DNA from: DYRB01 sp963845265
Lineage (GTDB): Bacteria > Pseudomonadota > Gammaproteobacteria > Chromatiales > Chromatiaceae
NCBI GenBank assembly: GCA_963845265.1
Contig: CAWJRN010000027.1
Coordinates: 1-64,000, forward strand
Direction of reading: 5' to 3'
DNA length: 64,000 nucleotides
Shown here: positions 9,220 to 18,600 of the stretch, in pieces
How the letters are laid out: each line of letters begins with the position of its first letter
How positions within the stretch are numbered: position 1 is the stretch's first letter
Position numbers and translations under genes: made by a program
Notes under the pieces: generated by a model
What the model was told of the DNA's origin: nothing
Databases searched by the model: none
What the model saw: the letters and a program-made list of their open reading frames with translations, nothing else

Positions 9220-11439
9220 TCAGGAGGTAATTCGCCGATAGATGTCGGAAACTCGGTAGGGCAGCTTGGCGACGTTGTCCACCAGGGTATAGCCGGAGGG
9301 GCCGAAGATGTGTGGCAGGTAGTCCTGGGCCTGGTCGTCGATGGTGATGCAGAAGGGGTGCACCCCCAGGCTGCGGGCCTCCAACACCGCCTGACGCGTA
9401 TCCTCGATCCCGTAGTCGCCGCGGTAGCCGTCCTCGTCGTCCGGACGGCCGTCGGACAGGACCAACAGCACCCGGGTACGGGCCTCCACCTCCAGCAACT
9501 GACGGCTGAGGTGGCGCACGACGACGCCCATGCGGGTGTAGTCCTGGGGCCGAATGCCGGCGATGCGGTCATGGACCGGCTCGGCGTACGGCTCGTCGAA
9601 GCGCTTGACCCGGAACAGTTCGCAGCGGGTGTGGGTGTAACCGGAGAAGCCATAGATGGCATAGCGGTCGCCGAGCAACTCCAAGGACTCGCAGAGCAGC
9701 ACCAGGGACTCGCGTTGGACCTCATTGATCCAACCCTTCGTGGAGCCGCTCATGTCCACCATGAACAATACCGCCACATTGCGCTCCAGGCGCCGACGGC
9801 GCTGAAACATCCCGGCGCTGGGCTCCAGGCCGCGCACGGTGTCGGCATAGGCCTCGACGATGGCGTCGATGTCGGGGTCTTCGCCCTGGGGCTCGCGCTT
9901 GACCAGGCGCTCCTCCCCGCGCAGGGCCTCGAAGGTGCGGTAGAGGTGCTTGAGCAGACCCCGGTACTTGTCCCGGGTACGCCCGACGAAGCCGTCTGAC
10001 TCCGGGTGCACGTCGCGCTCGCGCAGTTGGCACCAACCCTTGCGGTAGGACTGGCGGCTGTAGTCCCACTCGTCATAGACCTGGGCGTCGTGCTGGAACG
10101 GCGCACCGGGCTCGCTGTCCGCCGCCCCGCTGCGCCGGTGATAGACCCCCTGTCCCGCCGCCTCCAGGTACTCCGCCGGGATATGCCCGAAGTCCTGGAC
10201 GATGGAATGCAGGAGCTGTACCGCCTCGGCTCTGGGCTGGACCGGCTGATCCCCCAGGACGAGCTGGAAGGCCAGACCGCCGGGCCAGTCGTCGTCCGGG
10301 TGCTGCTCGACATCGAAGGCCGGGGGCGCACCCTCTGGGGTGGACAGGTTGCCCCCCTGCTCGTCGGCAATGGCCGCCAGGACCTCCGCCAGGGCGGCAC
10401 GCTCGCGCTGCACCCGCGCCGACATCGCCTGGGCGACCTTGGACGGATGCATCTCCGCCTGATAACAAGGGGCCGCGGGCGGCACGACCCCTGCGGTGTA
10501 CAACTCGGCGACCAACACCCAACTGGTCTGGGCGTCGGCCTCGGCCAGTGCCAGGGCGGTTGCAACCCTGGCCCAATCGCCCTTGGGGGCCTGGCGGGGC
10601 ACCAGGGCTCGCATCTCCCGGGCCAACCCCGGTAGCTCCCGCGCCAGACAGGCATCCAACCGAAGGGTCTCCAGGGCCTGGAACAGACCCAGGGCACGCA
10701 CCTGGTCCGCATAACCGGCCAGGCGATCGAGGAAGGGGCCGCACCAGGTCCCGAACCAGGCCTGGGCCCAGAGGTGGGCGATCAGGGCCTTGTAGAGGCG
10801 GAAGTTGTCCTCCCGGGTTGGCAACTCGGCCAGGAGCGGGGGCACGTAGAGGGTCTCGGTGTCGGTATAGGCCGTATCGCCCTCAGCCAACTTGAGCCGG
10901 CGCCCGGCCAGGCCGGCAACGAAGGAGTCCAGCACCACCCGGGCCTGGTCCAGGCGCTGGCAGCCGCGATTCCGGGCCAACCCCTGCGCATAGCTGGCGA
11001 CCGACTGCATGACGCGGATGGCGCCCTGTACGCCGGAGCGGTCGTAGGTCTCAAGCAGCTCGATCACCCAGGGATGCAGGTCCGCGTCCGTCAGGTGCAG
11101 CAGCACCTCCGGGGCCTGGGTGCACAGGTGGTAGGCGAGCTCGACGCTGGTCTGGGCCACACGTTCGATCTGCCCCAGGATCAGGGACACCCGTGCGGCC
11201 GGGAACCAGGCTAGGGCCTGGGCACTGGGCACCAGGCTGCGGCGCACCGACAAGACCATGAAGACCATGGCCTCGAGCCTGGCATGGATGGCCTCGGCAT
11301 CCAGGGCATCCGGGGCGCGGCGCCCTTCCTGGCCGTAGCGACTGGCCAAGTCATGCTCCACTGGGCCCTGGTTGCGGGTCCGGGCGATAAGAAAATAGGG
11401 ACCGAGTTGGGCCGAGTCCGAATTGGGAGGTATCGACAT
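9220..11439 (-). CDS. NorD/CbbO-type VWA-domain protein
   Basis: A 739-residue protein. The N-terminal two thirds are helical and low in known motifs. The C-terminal von Willebrand A domain starts with MIDAS motif DMSGSTKG at about 562, followed by LSDGRPDDEDGY and ending RVSDIYRRITS. This architecture belongs to the NorD/CbbO group, which works with a MoxR-type AAA+ ATPase (NorQ/CbbQ) to activate NO reductase or Rubisco. No such ATPase gene is in this window, so the partner must be elsewhere or the role differs. It is transcribed alone. Confidence 0.8.
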   Translation of the reverse strand: MSIPPNSDSAQLGPYFLIARTRNQGPVEHDLASRYGQEGRRAPDALDAEAIHARLEAMVFMVLSVRRSLVPSAQALAWFPAARVSLILGQIERVAQTSVELAYHLCTQAPEVLLHLTDADLHPWVIELLETYDRSGVQGAIRVMQSVASYAQGLARNRGCQRLDQARVVLDSFVAGLAGRRLKLAEGDTAYTDTETLYVPPLLAELPTREDNFRLYKALIAHLWAQAWFGTWCGPFLDRLAGYADQVRALGLFQALETLRLDACLARELPGLAREMRALVPRQAPKGDWARVATALALAEADAQTSWVLVAELYTAGVVPPAAPCYQAEMHPSKVAQAMSARVQRERAALAEVLAAIADEQGGNLSTPEGAPPAFDVEQHPDDDWPGGLAFQLVLGDQPVQPRAEAVQLLHSIVQDFGHIPAEYLEAAGQGVYHRRSGAADSEPGAPFQHDAQVYDEWDYSRQSYRKGWCQLRERDVHPESDGFVGRTRDKYRGLLKHLYRTFEALRGEERLVKREPQGEDPDIDAIVEAYADTVRGLEPSAGMFQRRRRLERNVAVLFMVDMSGSTKGWINEVQRESLVLLCESLELLGDRYAIYGFSGYTHTRCELFRVKRFDEPYAEPVHDRIAGIRPQDYTRMGVVVRHLSRQLLEVEARTRVLLVLSDGRPDDEDGYRGDYGIEDTRQAVLEARSLGVHPFCITIDDQAQDYLPHIFGPSGYTLVDNVAKLPYRVSDIYRRITS

Positions 11440-11666
11440 GGCAGGATTCTACCGGAAGCCCCTGGGTCTCTGATTCCGAGTCTTGGCTGACATTGGGGAC
11501 AGTCAGGCCCTCACGCAACACCTCGCCGACACTCGGCGGGTTGGTCCGGGGGGGAACCACGGGGGTGCCGCCATGCGCGAGCCCGACTTGAGGACGTGCC
11601 CATCGGCACAACCTTGCGACAGGGTATCCACCCACCGAACCTTCACCCCCGCAGGAGTCACCCGAT

Positions 11667-12269
11667 ATGCAGGTATCCGAAGCCATTGCCGCCCGCCGCG
11701 CCGTCAAGTGGTACGACCCGCAACACAGCATGCCCGAGGCGGATTTCCGTCGCCTGATGGAGCACGCAATCCTGGCCCCCACCGCCTTCAATATTCAGAA
11801 CTGGCGCTTCGTGCGCATCACCGACCCAGCCCAGCGCCAGGCCATCCGCGCTGTCGCCTGGGACCAGGCACAGGTCACCGACGCCTCAGAGCTTTTGGTC
11901 CTGTGCCTTGACCACAAGGCCTGGGGGCGGGAGCCGGAGCGCTACTGGCGCAATGCACCGGCCGAGGTGCAGGGGTTCCTGCTGCCGGCCCTGGCCACCT
12001 ATTACGAGGGCAAGCCTCAGGTGGAACGTGACGAGGGGATGCGCTCCTGTGGCCTAGCGGGCATGGCCATCATGCTCATGGCCAAGGAGATGGGCTACGA
12101 CTCCTGCCCCATGGATGGCTTCGACTATGAGGCCGTGGGCAAGATCATCCGCCTACCGGAGGACCACGCCATCGCCTTCATGATCGCCATCGGCAAAGGC
12201 ACCAAGGCACCCTGGCCCAAGCCCGGTCAGTTGGCCCTTGACGAAGTCTTGATCGAAAACAAGTTCTGA
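11667..12269 (+). CDS. Nitroreductase-family oxidoreductase
   Basis: A 200-residue FMN-dependent nitroreductase-fold protein. The N-terminal segment EAIAARRAVKWYDPQ carries the conserved Arg pair for FMN phosphate, APTAFNIQNWRFV is the flavin-contact motif, and a late segment LIENKF closes the fold. AGGAG lies ten bases before the ATG. It probably reduces nitro compounds or quinones with NAD(P)H; the physiological substrate is unknown. It stands alone, divergent from norD. Confidence 0.85.
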   Translation: MQVSEAIAARRAVKWYDPQHSMPEADFRRLMEHAILAPTAFNIQNWRFVRITDPAQRQAIRAVAWDQAQVTDASELLVLCLDHKAWGREPERYWRNAPAEVQGFLLPALATYYEGKPQVERDEGMRSCGLAGMAIMLMAKEMGYDSCPMDGFDYEAVGKIIRLPEDHAIAFMIAIGKGTKAPWPKPGQLALDEVLIENKF

Positions 12270-12283
12270 CGCCTTGCCACAAC

Positions 12284-12303
12284 CGGCCCTCAACCGAGGG
12301 CCG
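12284..12303 (+). terminator. Hairpin after the nitroreductase gene
   Basis: Stem CGGCCCTC/GAGGGCCG with loop AACC, fifteen bases after the stop codon. It is followed by CTTGCTGCTT rather than a clean T-run, so it is a weak terminator candidate. Confidence 0.45.
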
Positions 12304-12400
12304 CTTGCTGCTTAAGCCGCTCGGTCAGAGCTGCCCCCAGATAACGGTCCAGCAAGGCGTGATCGGTGAGTATGGGTTGCTCGATCCGTCAGTCGACCGC

Positions 12401-12967
12401 TCAGGGCTTGGGCAGAGTGACCCCGAGCTGCCCCTGATACTTGCCGCCTCGGTCCTTGTAGGAACACTCGCAGGGCTCGTCGGACTCGAAGAAGAGGATT
12501 TGGGCCACGCCCTCGTTGGCGTAGATCTTGGCCGGCAGGGGCGTGGTGTTGGAGAACTCCAGGGTCACATGCCCCTCCCACTCGGGTTCCAATGGGGTCA
12601 CATTCACGATGATGCCGCAACGGGCATACGTCGATTTTCCCAAGCACACCACTAGGACATCGCGGGGGATGCGCAGGTACTCCACGGTGCGGGCCAGGGC
12701 GAAGGAGTTGGGCGGGATGATGCAGACGTCGGCCTTGAGGTCCACGAAGCTGTTGGAGTCGAAGTTCTTCGGATCGACGATGGCCGAGTTGATGTTGGTG
12801 AAGATCTTGAACTCATCGGCACAGCGTACGTCATAGCCGTAGCTCGAGGTCCCGTAGGAGATGATCCGCCCGGCCTCGCCCTCGCGCACCTGGGTGGGCG
12901 CATAGGGTTCGATCATGCGCTGCTCCTCCACCATGCGGCGGATCCAGCGGTCAGACTTGATGGACAT
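12401..12967 (-). CDS. dcd: dCTP deaminase
   Basis: A 188-residue trimeric enzyme that deaminates dCTP to dUTP for thymidylate synthesis. Diagnostic segments are MSIKSDRWIRRM, ISYGTSSYGYDVR, LGKSTYARCGI and VTPLEPEWEGHVTLE with the catalytic Glu. The open frame continues upstream for about 150 codons, but only from the ATG at 12967 does it match the family, giving its exact usual length. Confidence 0.95.
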   Translation of the reverse strand: MSIKSDRWIRRMVEEQRMIEPYAPTQVREGEAGRIISYGTSSYGYDVRCADEFKIFTNINSAIVDPKNFDSNSFVDLKADVCIIPPNSFALARTVEYLRIPRDVLVVCLGKSTYARCGIIVNVTPLEPEWEGHVTLEFSNTTPLPAKIYANEGVAQILFFESDEPCECSYKDRGGKYQGQLGVTLPKP

Positions 12968-13110
12968 AGCGCAAACCTCGGTCGAACAGGCCCGGCGGGC
13001 GGGCGGAAAACCGGGCAGCGTACCTGAAGCACCTTGGGACCGCCCGCCAATTTTTTCGGCCCGCGCAAAGCCACAGGGCGATTCGCGAGCCGGCCATCGC
13101 AGTTCGCGCT

Positions 13111-13860
13111 TTAGTCTCCCAACAACAGGCGCTTGGCCTCGTTGATCTTGGCCGCCAGGTAGTCCGAGCCGCCACGGTCCGGGTGGAAGCGCTGCATCAG
13201 GCGCCGGTGGGCGGCACGTATGTCCTCTGCGCTCGCCCCCTCGCCCAGGCCCAATATGCGCAAGGCTTCGTCGCGGTCCATGCTTAGGCCGACCCCGGTC
13301 TGGGCGCCGCCGGGACCCGGACCCGGGTCCTGGTCGCGCCAGGCATCGCCGCGTTCCCGATCCAGGTAGGTCTCCAGCAAGGTGGCGGACTGCTGGTCCT
13401 GGGCCCGACACAAGGCCAACAGGCTCAGCACTTGATCCAGGGTCAGGTCCGACAGGCGCTGCCCCGTCATCGGCCCCTCCCGAACGATGCCGTCCATGCG
13501 CCCAGTGTTCAGATCCAGGGTCATCTCCAGAAATCGGGTACGCATCGACGAGCCCTGCCCGCCCGCGGCGGCACCCGGCACCCCGATCAGGCCCAGGCTT
13601 CGCAGAATCTGCTGCACCATGGGCAGAAGACGCACAAGATTGACCAGCCGCAGGATGACCGGCACGGCGGCGGCCAAGGCAGCAAAGATCGGGTTGAGGC
13701 GCCCGGTGACCACGAGGACCAGGAGCAGACCGATACCACCGTAGAGGGCCGCCTTACGCAGGGTGGCGGCGACTTGATGCGGCGGGGTGCGCCGAAACCA
13801 ATGGAGTCCCCAGAGCACTAGGCCGATCAGCAATAACAGCAGGATGAGCCGACCGAACAC
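13111..13860 (-). CDS. Membrane-anchored J-domain protein
   Basis: A 249-residue protein. There are two hydrophobic segments near the N-terminus (about 4-20 and 38-55, with a further one around 58-70), a soluble middle region, and a C-terminal J-like domain with the HPD in QRFHPDRGGSDYLAAKINEAK. The short J domain at the very end resembles the Tim14/Pam18-like bacterial group rather than DnaJ itself. It probably recruits DnaK to the inner membrane. It ends a two-gene unit with the VWA-like protein, whose stop lies four bases before this start. Confidence 0.8.
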   Translation of the reverse strand: MFGRLILLLLLIGLVLWGLHWFRRTPPHQVAATLRKAALYGGIGLLLVLVVTGRLNPIFAALAAAVPVILRLVNLVRLLPMVQQILRSLGLIGVPGAAAGGQGSSMRTRFLEMTLDLNTGRMDGIVREGPMTGQRLSDLTLDQVLSLLALCRAQDQQSATLLETYLDRERGDAWRDQDPGPGPGGAQTGVGLSMDRDEALRILGLGEGASAEDIRAAHRRLMQRFHPDRGGSDYLAAKINEAKRLLLGD

Positions 13861-13863
13861 GGA

Positions 13864-14640
13864 TCAGCCCTCGCCGCCCGGCCGGGTCATCTGGTGGGTC
13901 AGTTGCAGCACAGCCCCGCCGCGGCTCCGGCCGAAATCGGCCAGCGCCTTGCGCCCGCCGGCGGCATAGACCGCCACGGCACCGAGCAGATCCCGCAGCA
14001 CTTGGGGACTGCCCGCATCGAAGGGGGCATAGGCCCCACCGCTGAGCCGAGCGATCTGGCGCAGGGAATGCTCCGCCAAGGGGTCGTGCCCCTCTTGGAA
14101 GACAAAGGCCGGCAGGCCCCGCAGCCCCAGTTGTCCGGCCAAACCCGCCAGTTGGTCCGCGTCTTCCTCGACGCAATCGCCGACGAAGACCAGGGCATTG
14201 ACCTGCCGGCGAGCTGTCTCGTCCAGGGCGTGGCTCAAGACCCGAGCGATCTGGGTCAGACCAGCGGCACAGCGCACCCTGGTCATGAGGCCGAGCAATT
14301 CGCGGGCCTCACCACACCAAGGCGAGGCTTTGAACTCCGCCACACCGCGATAGAAACAGAGCTGAACCTCAAGCCCACCAAGGTCCCGGGTCTCGGTAAA
14401 CATGGCCGATTGGATACGCATCGCCTGATCCCAGGTGGGCTCGCGGCTACCGGTGGCATCCAGGGCGAAGATCAGTCGCCCGCGCGCCCCGGTCGGGCCA
14501 CGCCTTGGGGTCGCGGCGACCTGACGCAGGAAGGCGTCGAGCGCGCCGGGGGACGATGCCTGAACGGCCCCGGAAGGTTCGTCGCCGGACATTGGCTGGG
14601 GTGGGCGCCCCGTCTTGGGGGCTTTGCCGTCTGGGGTCAT
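13864..14640 (-). CDS. VWA-like protein paired with the J-domain protein
   Basis: About 258 residues from the ATG at 14640. The core starts RLIFALDATGSREPTWDQAM, which has the DxTxS form of a degenerate MIDAS, and continues through VQLCFYRGVAEFK, LVFVGDCVEEDAD and LPAFVFQEGHD, consistent with a von Willebrand A fold. No signal peptide is seen. It is translated just before the J-domain gene (four-base gap), so the two probably act together. The frame stays open to 14757, so the start is uncertain; ATG 14640 or the downstream MSGDEPSG start are the realistic options. Confidence 0.7.
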   Translation of the reverse strand: MTPDGKAPKTGRPPQPMSGDEPSGAVQASSPGALDAFLRQVAATPRRGPTGARGRLIFALDATGSREPTWDQAMRIQSAMFTETRDLGGLEVQLCFYRGVAEFKASPWCGEARELLGLMTRVRCAAGLTQIARVLSHALDETARRQVNALVFVGDCVEEDADQLAGLAGQLGLRGLPAFVFQEGHDPLAEHSLRQIARLSGGAYAPFDAGSPQVLRDLLGAVAVYAAGGRKALADFGRSRGGAVLQLTHQMTRPGGEG

Positions 14641-14745
14641 CGGGTTAGCGAGAGGTACCTGAGAGGATGGCTCCAAGGATACCCGCCCGACCGCCCCGCT
14701 GGCCAACACACCGCGCAACTCCAGCATGCCAAAGGCCCAAAAGCG

Positions 14746-14767
14746 AAGGGGCCGCAAGCGGCCCCTT
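14746..14767 (-). terminator. Intrinsic terminator of the small minus-strand gene
   Basis: Perfect 10-bp stem AAGGGGCCGC/GCGGCCCCTT with an AA loop, 32 bases past the stop of the gene ending at 14800; on the minus strand it is followed by CGCTTTT. Confidence 0.75.
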
Positions 14768-14799
14768 AGGGTTGGTCTCAGGACGGTGGACTCTAACGA

Positions 14800-15063
14800 C
14801 TACATGGCCGTCGGCAACCACCCCTGGATGCGCTGCCGCTCTTCGCCGACATCCAGATTGAACAGGCCATTCAGGATCGCGAGGGCCTGATCGAGGCTCT
14901 TGCAGGCCCACTCGTCATTGACGATGTGGTGGACCCAGTCTTCCACGTGGAAGGGGGTCTGCCCACGCATTTGTGCGAGCTGCGGGTCGAACCGCAACCG
15001 ATAACCGGTCTCCGAGGCCGGATCCCATTTGTAGCTGATGACTTGCTGTTGTTCGTCAAACAT
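14800..15063 (-). CDS. Small conserved-looking soluble protein, unknown function
   Basis: An 87-residue protein beginning MFDEQQQVISYKWDP. It is mixed polar and aromatic, with no signal peptide, membrane segment or motif I recognise. Support comes from a strong downstream terminator, normal codon use and an ATG preceded by GTAAGGACC. It is not linked by operon to its neighbours. Confidence 0.6.
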   Translation of the reverse strand: MFDEQQQVISYKWDPASETGYRLRFDPQLAQMRGQTPFHVEDWVHHIVNDEWACKSLDQALAILNGLFNLDVGEERQRIQGWLPTAM

Positions 15064-15353
15064 GGTCCTTACCCGAATCTCGTTATGTCATTCTCAGTGG
15101 TCGGTACTAAGAGCCAACAACCACCCGGTCGCCAGCCTAAGGCCAGTATGGTTCATGAATCCCGATATGACAAATATGAAACAGTAACTTTTTTGTCACA
15201 CCACGAATCTGAAGGGCGGGAATTTTACAGAATCAAAGATTACAGCGCAAGACTCTGTCATCAACCGAGAGTTTTCAGGCAACAACGGCGCGGACTGGGG
15301 CCAGGACCAAACGTTGCCAAATTGCGACAACCCGCAGGGATTGGTGCGGAGCC

Positions 15354-16427
15354 TCAGCGCCCGCCAAGGCCCAGGGGGTCCTGGGGGTCCACGCCGTCCA
15401 TGAAGGGCAACTTGCGGTTACTGTTGGTGAGCTGATAGATCAGACCCATCCAGTTGCCCACCACGCCCTCTGCGGTGTCGTGCCAGGTGTTGTCCAGGGC
15501 ACGGGCGATGTAGGCCTCCGGAAAGGCGGGCACAGGCTGCCCGCGAGTCAAGGCGTTCACGACGCGGCCGCGGTGCTCGTCGAGAATGGCCCGGTGCTTG
15601 CGGTCGATGTAGTTATCCGGGAAGGGCGGCCAGTCGGATCGTGCACCGATGGCAAAGCGCTTGGTCTCGCGCTGATATTCCTTGAGCAGGGAGATGGTGT
15701 CGTATTCCGGGTGCCCCTGGAAGAAGATCTGCCGGAAGCCGTCCGCGCTCACCGCCAGGTGCACCCCGGCCTCGGGGCTCTCGGCCAGGACCCTTAGCCC
15801 AGCTGCGTCGAACTGCTCACGGCTGATCTCGTTGAAACGCGAATGGGGGACGTCGAAGCGGGTATTCACGTCACGCACCAATGGGTGGGCAGGATCCATC
15901 AACCGATGCGGGTAGACCCCCCAGCGCTTCGCGGGCAATGGATAGCGCCGCTGGCCGTACTGAAATTGCAGGACCGCGTGGGTGGCCAGGCAGGAGCACA
16001 GGGTCGAGGTGACCTCTTCGGACGCCCAGGCAATGACCTCGCTCAGGGGTCCCCAGAAGGGCTCCTGGGACAGGTCCGTGTGGGTCACGTTGGCCCCGGT
16101 GACGATCAGGGCATCGAGCCCCTGCTCGCGGATCTGCGCGAAGGGCTCGTAGTATCGATCCACATAGGCGCGTGCGTCGGCGGAGCGCTCCAACTCGTCC
16201 AGGGTGAAGGGGTGGACATAGAACTGGGCGATGGGGTTGCTCTGTCCGACCAGGCGGAAGAACTGGCGCTCGGTGGCGGCCAGGGCCGCGTCGGGCATCA
16301 TGTTCAGGAGTCCGATATGCAGCTCGCGGATGTCCTGGTGCAGGGCCCGGTCCGGGGCCAGGATGCGCTGACCCTCCTCTCGCAGGCGCTGGAAGGTGGG
16401 CAGATCGTTGTGCGCGACGATGGGCAT
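15354..16427 (-). CDS. metA: Homoserine O-acyltransferase, MetA family
   Basis: A 357-residue protein of the MetA fold, which acylates homoserine with succinyl- or acetyl-CoA at the start of methionine synthesis. LHIGLLNMMPDAALAATE, DALIVTGANVTH, the nucleophile Cys146 in STLCSCLATHAVLQFQYG, and FFQGHPEYD with catalytic His and Glu align with E. coli MetA. It is longer than the usual ~310 residues, mainly at the C-terminus. Which acyl donor is used cannot be read by eye. Confidence 0.88.
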   Translation of the reverse strand: MPIVAHNDLPTFQRLREEGQRILAPDRALHQDIRELHIGLLNMMPDAALAATERQFFRLVGQSNPIAQFYVHPFTLDELERSADARAYVDRYYEPFAQIREQGLDALIVTGANVTHTDLSQEPFWGPLSEVIAWASEEVTSTLCSCLATHAVLQFQYGQRRYPLPAKRWGVYPHRLMDPAHPLVRDVNTRFDVPHSRFNEISREQFDAAGLRVLAESPEAGVHLAVSADGFRQIFFQGHPEYDTISLLKEYQRETKRFAIGARSDWPPFPDNYIDRKHRAILDEHRGRVVNALTRGQPVPAFPEAYIARALDNTWHDTAEGVVGNWMGLIYQLTNSNRKLPFMDGVDPQDPLGLGGR

Positions 16428-16498
16428 GGGGTCTCCCCTCTCCTATGTACTCTGCGATGCCTGCCTCGGTGTTCTCAGCACAGCGAGGTCAGGTCGGG

Positions 16499-17425
16499 TC
16501 AGATCGGATCAGGCACCTTGCGTGCAATGGCCGCCTCAACCAAGCCCAGGAAATCTGCCTCGTCGCGGATCTGAGCCACTTCGGTGGACGACACCGTGTA
16601 GCCGTGAGGCCGTGCGATCGCCTCGTAGCGCGGCACCCGGGAGTGGAACAGTCGGGGGAACACCCAGCGGGTGAACTCGTCCGGGTTGATCTCCGCAACA
16701 TACTCCAGACCCTGCTCTTCCAGATAATCACGCACCGCCGTGCCCAGGAAGGCCGGGCGATAGTAGAGCGGCTTGGGGTCCGCCTGGGCGCGCTGGATGA
16801 GCTTGATCTCGTCCTCGGGCGGCACCTGGATATACAGGATCAGGGTGTGGCGGGCCAGCAGATCGATCACCGCCGGCTCCTCCAACTCACACAGGCTGCC
16901 TCCCACGTCGTTGACCACGTGAGAGTAGCCATAGACCTGGTGCGCCTTACGGATGAAGTGAGGCACATCCATCATGGCTGCGATCTCACCCTGTCGATAG
17001 AGGGCCTGACGGCGACTGAACTCCTCCATATCCAAACCGTCCAGATCTGGATTCCCAAGCTTCCCGACAAAGCTCAATACCGGCCCCAGGTCGTCCACCT
17101 TGATGTTGTTGCGGATGAAGATCCAGTCCTGCCGCAACAGCTCCCGCAGGAAGGGCACCTGCATCGCCTGGCCCTTGATCAGGTCGAGGATGTGCTCGTC
17201 CAGGTAGCGGGTGCCGATGCGGTAGTCGCCCGAGTAGTGAAACCAATCGCTACGCCGCAGCAGCGCAGACAGATAGGTCTTGCCCACCCCGGACATCCCC
17301 AACAGGGTAATGGAGCGGTTCTTCCAGTCGCGGAACGCTTCGACGCTGAGCTTCACGAGGGCCTCTGGGGCGGATAGAAAGCGCGGAATGTTAACAGAGC
17401 CGTCGCCTGTGCGTGTCGGCTGCAC
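16499..17425 (-). CDS. P-loop ATPase of unknown function
   Basis: About 308 residues from a GTG. The Walker A motif LLGMSGVGKTYLSALL is near residue 40; further segments include GTRYLDEHILDLIK and FIRKAHQVYGYSHVVNDVGG. No transmembrane or DNA-binding motif is visible. I have the impression of a conserved proteobacterial ATPase family but cannot name a role. The start is weak: GTG 17425 lies upstream of the conserved part, and an internal GTG at 17356 is the alternative. It is divergent from purM. Confidence 0.7.
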   Translation of the reverse strand: MQPTRTGDGSVNIPRFLSAPEALVKLSVEAFRDWKNRSITLLGMSGVGKTYLSALLRRSDWFHYSGDYRIGTRYLDEHILDLIKGQAMQVPFLRELLRQDWIFIRNNIKVDDLGPVLSFVGKLGNPDLDGLDMEEFSRRQALYRQGEIAAMMDVPHFIRKAHQVYGYSHVVNDVGGSLCELEEPAVIDLLARHTLILYIQVPPEDEIKLIQRAQADPKPLYYRPAFLGTAVRDYLEEQGLEYVAEINPDEFTRWVFPRLFHSRVPRYEAIARPHGYTVSSTEVAQIRDEADFLGLVEAAIARKVPDPI

Positions 17426-17517
17426 GGGATTCTGCGCGGGTTTCCTACCCCAACGCTATCCGCCTGTTTCCCCCGGCTGCTAGAATGCCGGCCTTCCCCA
17501 ACCCCAGGAGGACGACG

Positions 17518-18600
17518 GTGGCAAAGCATCCCGCTAGGGGCAGCACGCCCTCCCTGACCTACCGCGACGCCGGCGTCGACATCGACGCGGGCAACGCCCT
17601 GATCGAGCGCATCAAACCCCTGGCCGCAGCCACCACCCGCCCCGGCGTGGTCACTGGACTGGGCGGCTTCGGCGCCCTGTTCGAGCTCCCCTGGGCGCGC
17701 TACCGCCAACCGGTGCTGGTCTCCGGCACCGATGGGGTCGGGACCAAGCTGAAATTGGCCCTGGAATTGGGCCAACATGACGGCGTCGGCATCGACCTGG
17801 TCGCGATGTGCGCCAACGATATCCTCGTGGCCGGCGCCGAGCCCCTGTTCTTCCTCGACTACTACGCCACCGGGCGGCTCGACCTTGAGGTCGCTACCGC
17901 GGTCATCGGCGGCATCGCAGAGGGGTGTAGGCGCGCCGGCTGCGCCCTGACCGGCGGCGAGACCGCCGAGATGCCCGGCATGTATGCCGCCGGCGACTAC
18001 GACCTGGCCGGCTTCTGCGTCGGCATCGCCGAAAAGGACGCCCTGATCACCCCGGACCGCGTGCGCCCGGGCGACATGCTCATCGCGCTGGCCTCGTCCG
18101 GCCCCCATTCCAACGGCTTCTCCCTGATCCGCAAGGTCCTGGAGGTCTGCGGCGCCGATCCCCGCCAACCCCTTGCCGGGTCGACCCTGGGCGAACTGCT
18201 CATGGCCCCTACCCGGATCTACGTCAAGCCGGTGCTGGCCATGATGGAGCGCATCCGCGTCCACGCCATGGCCCATATCACCGGCGGCGGTCTGCTCGAA
18301 AACATACCGCGAGTCCTGCCCAGTGGGGTCCGGGCGGTGGTCGATCTGGCCTCCTGGCGACGCCCGGCGGTCTTCGACTGGCTCCAGACCAAGGGCGGGA
18401 TCAGCAACACGGAGATGCTGCGCACCTTCAACTGCGGCGTCGGCCTGGTGCTGTGCGTCGCTCCCGGCGATGCCGCGGCGGTTTGCGCTGCCCTCAACGG
18501 GGCCGGTGAGCAGGCCTGGGTACTCGGCCATATCGCCACCAACCCGAGTGACTCGAAGGCCCAGGCGCAGGTCGAGTTGACCGGGGGACACCCGGCGTGA
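17518..18600 (+). CDS. purM: Phosphoribosylformylglycinamidine cyclo-ligase (AIR synthetase)
   Basis: A 360-residue enzyme forming aminoimidazole ribonucleotide in purine synthesis. Signature segments are LTYRDAGVDIDAGN, VSGTDGVGTKLKLA, GGETAEMPGMY, SSGPHSNGFSL and HITGGGLLENIPR. The start is GTG 17518, placed by AGGAGG at 17506 and the family N-terminus; an earlier ATG in frame has neither. Its stop overlaps the purN start by four bases (GTGA). Confidence 0.95.
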   Translation: MAKHPARGSTPSLTYRDAGVDIDAGNALIERIKPLAAATTRPGVVTGLGGFGALFELPWARYRQPVLVSGTDGVGTKLKLALELGQHDGVGIDLVAMCANDILVAGAEPLFFLDYYATGRLDLEVATAVIGGIAEGCRRAGCALTGGETAEMPGMYAAGDYDLAGFCVGIAEKDALITPDRVRPGDMLIALASSGPHSNGFSLIRKVLEVCGADPRQPLAGSTLGELLMAPTRIYVKPVLAMMERIRVHAMAHITGGGLLENIPRVLPSGVRAVVDLASWRRPAVFDWLQTKGGISNTEMLRTFNCGVGLVLCVAPGDAAAVCAALNGAGEQAWVLGHIATNPSDSKAQAQVELTGGHPA

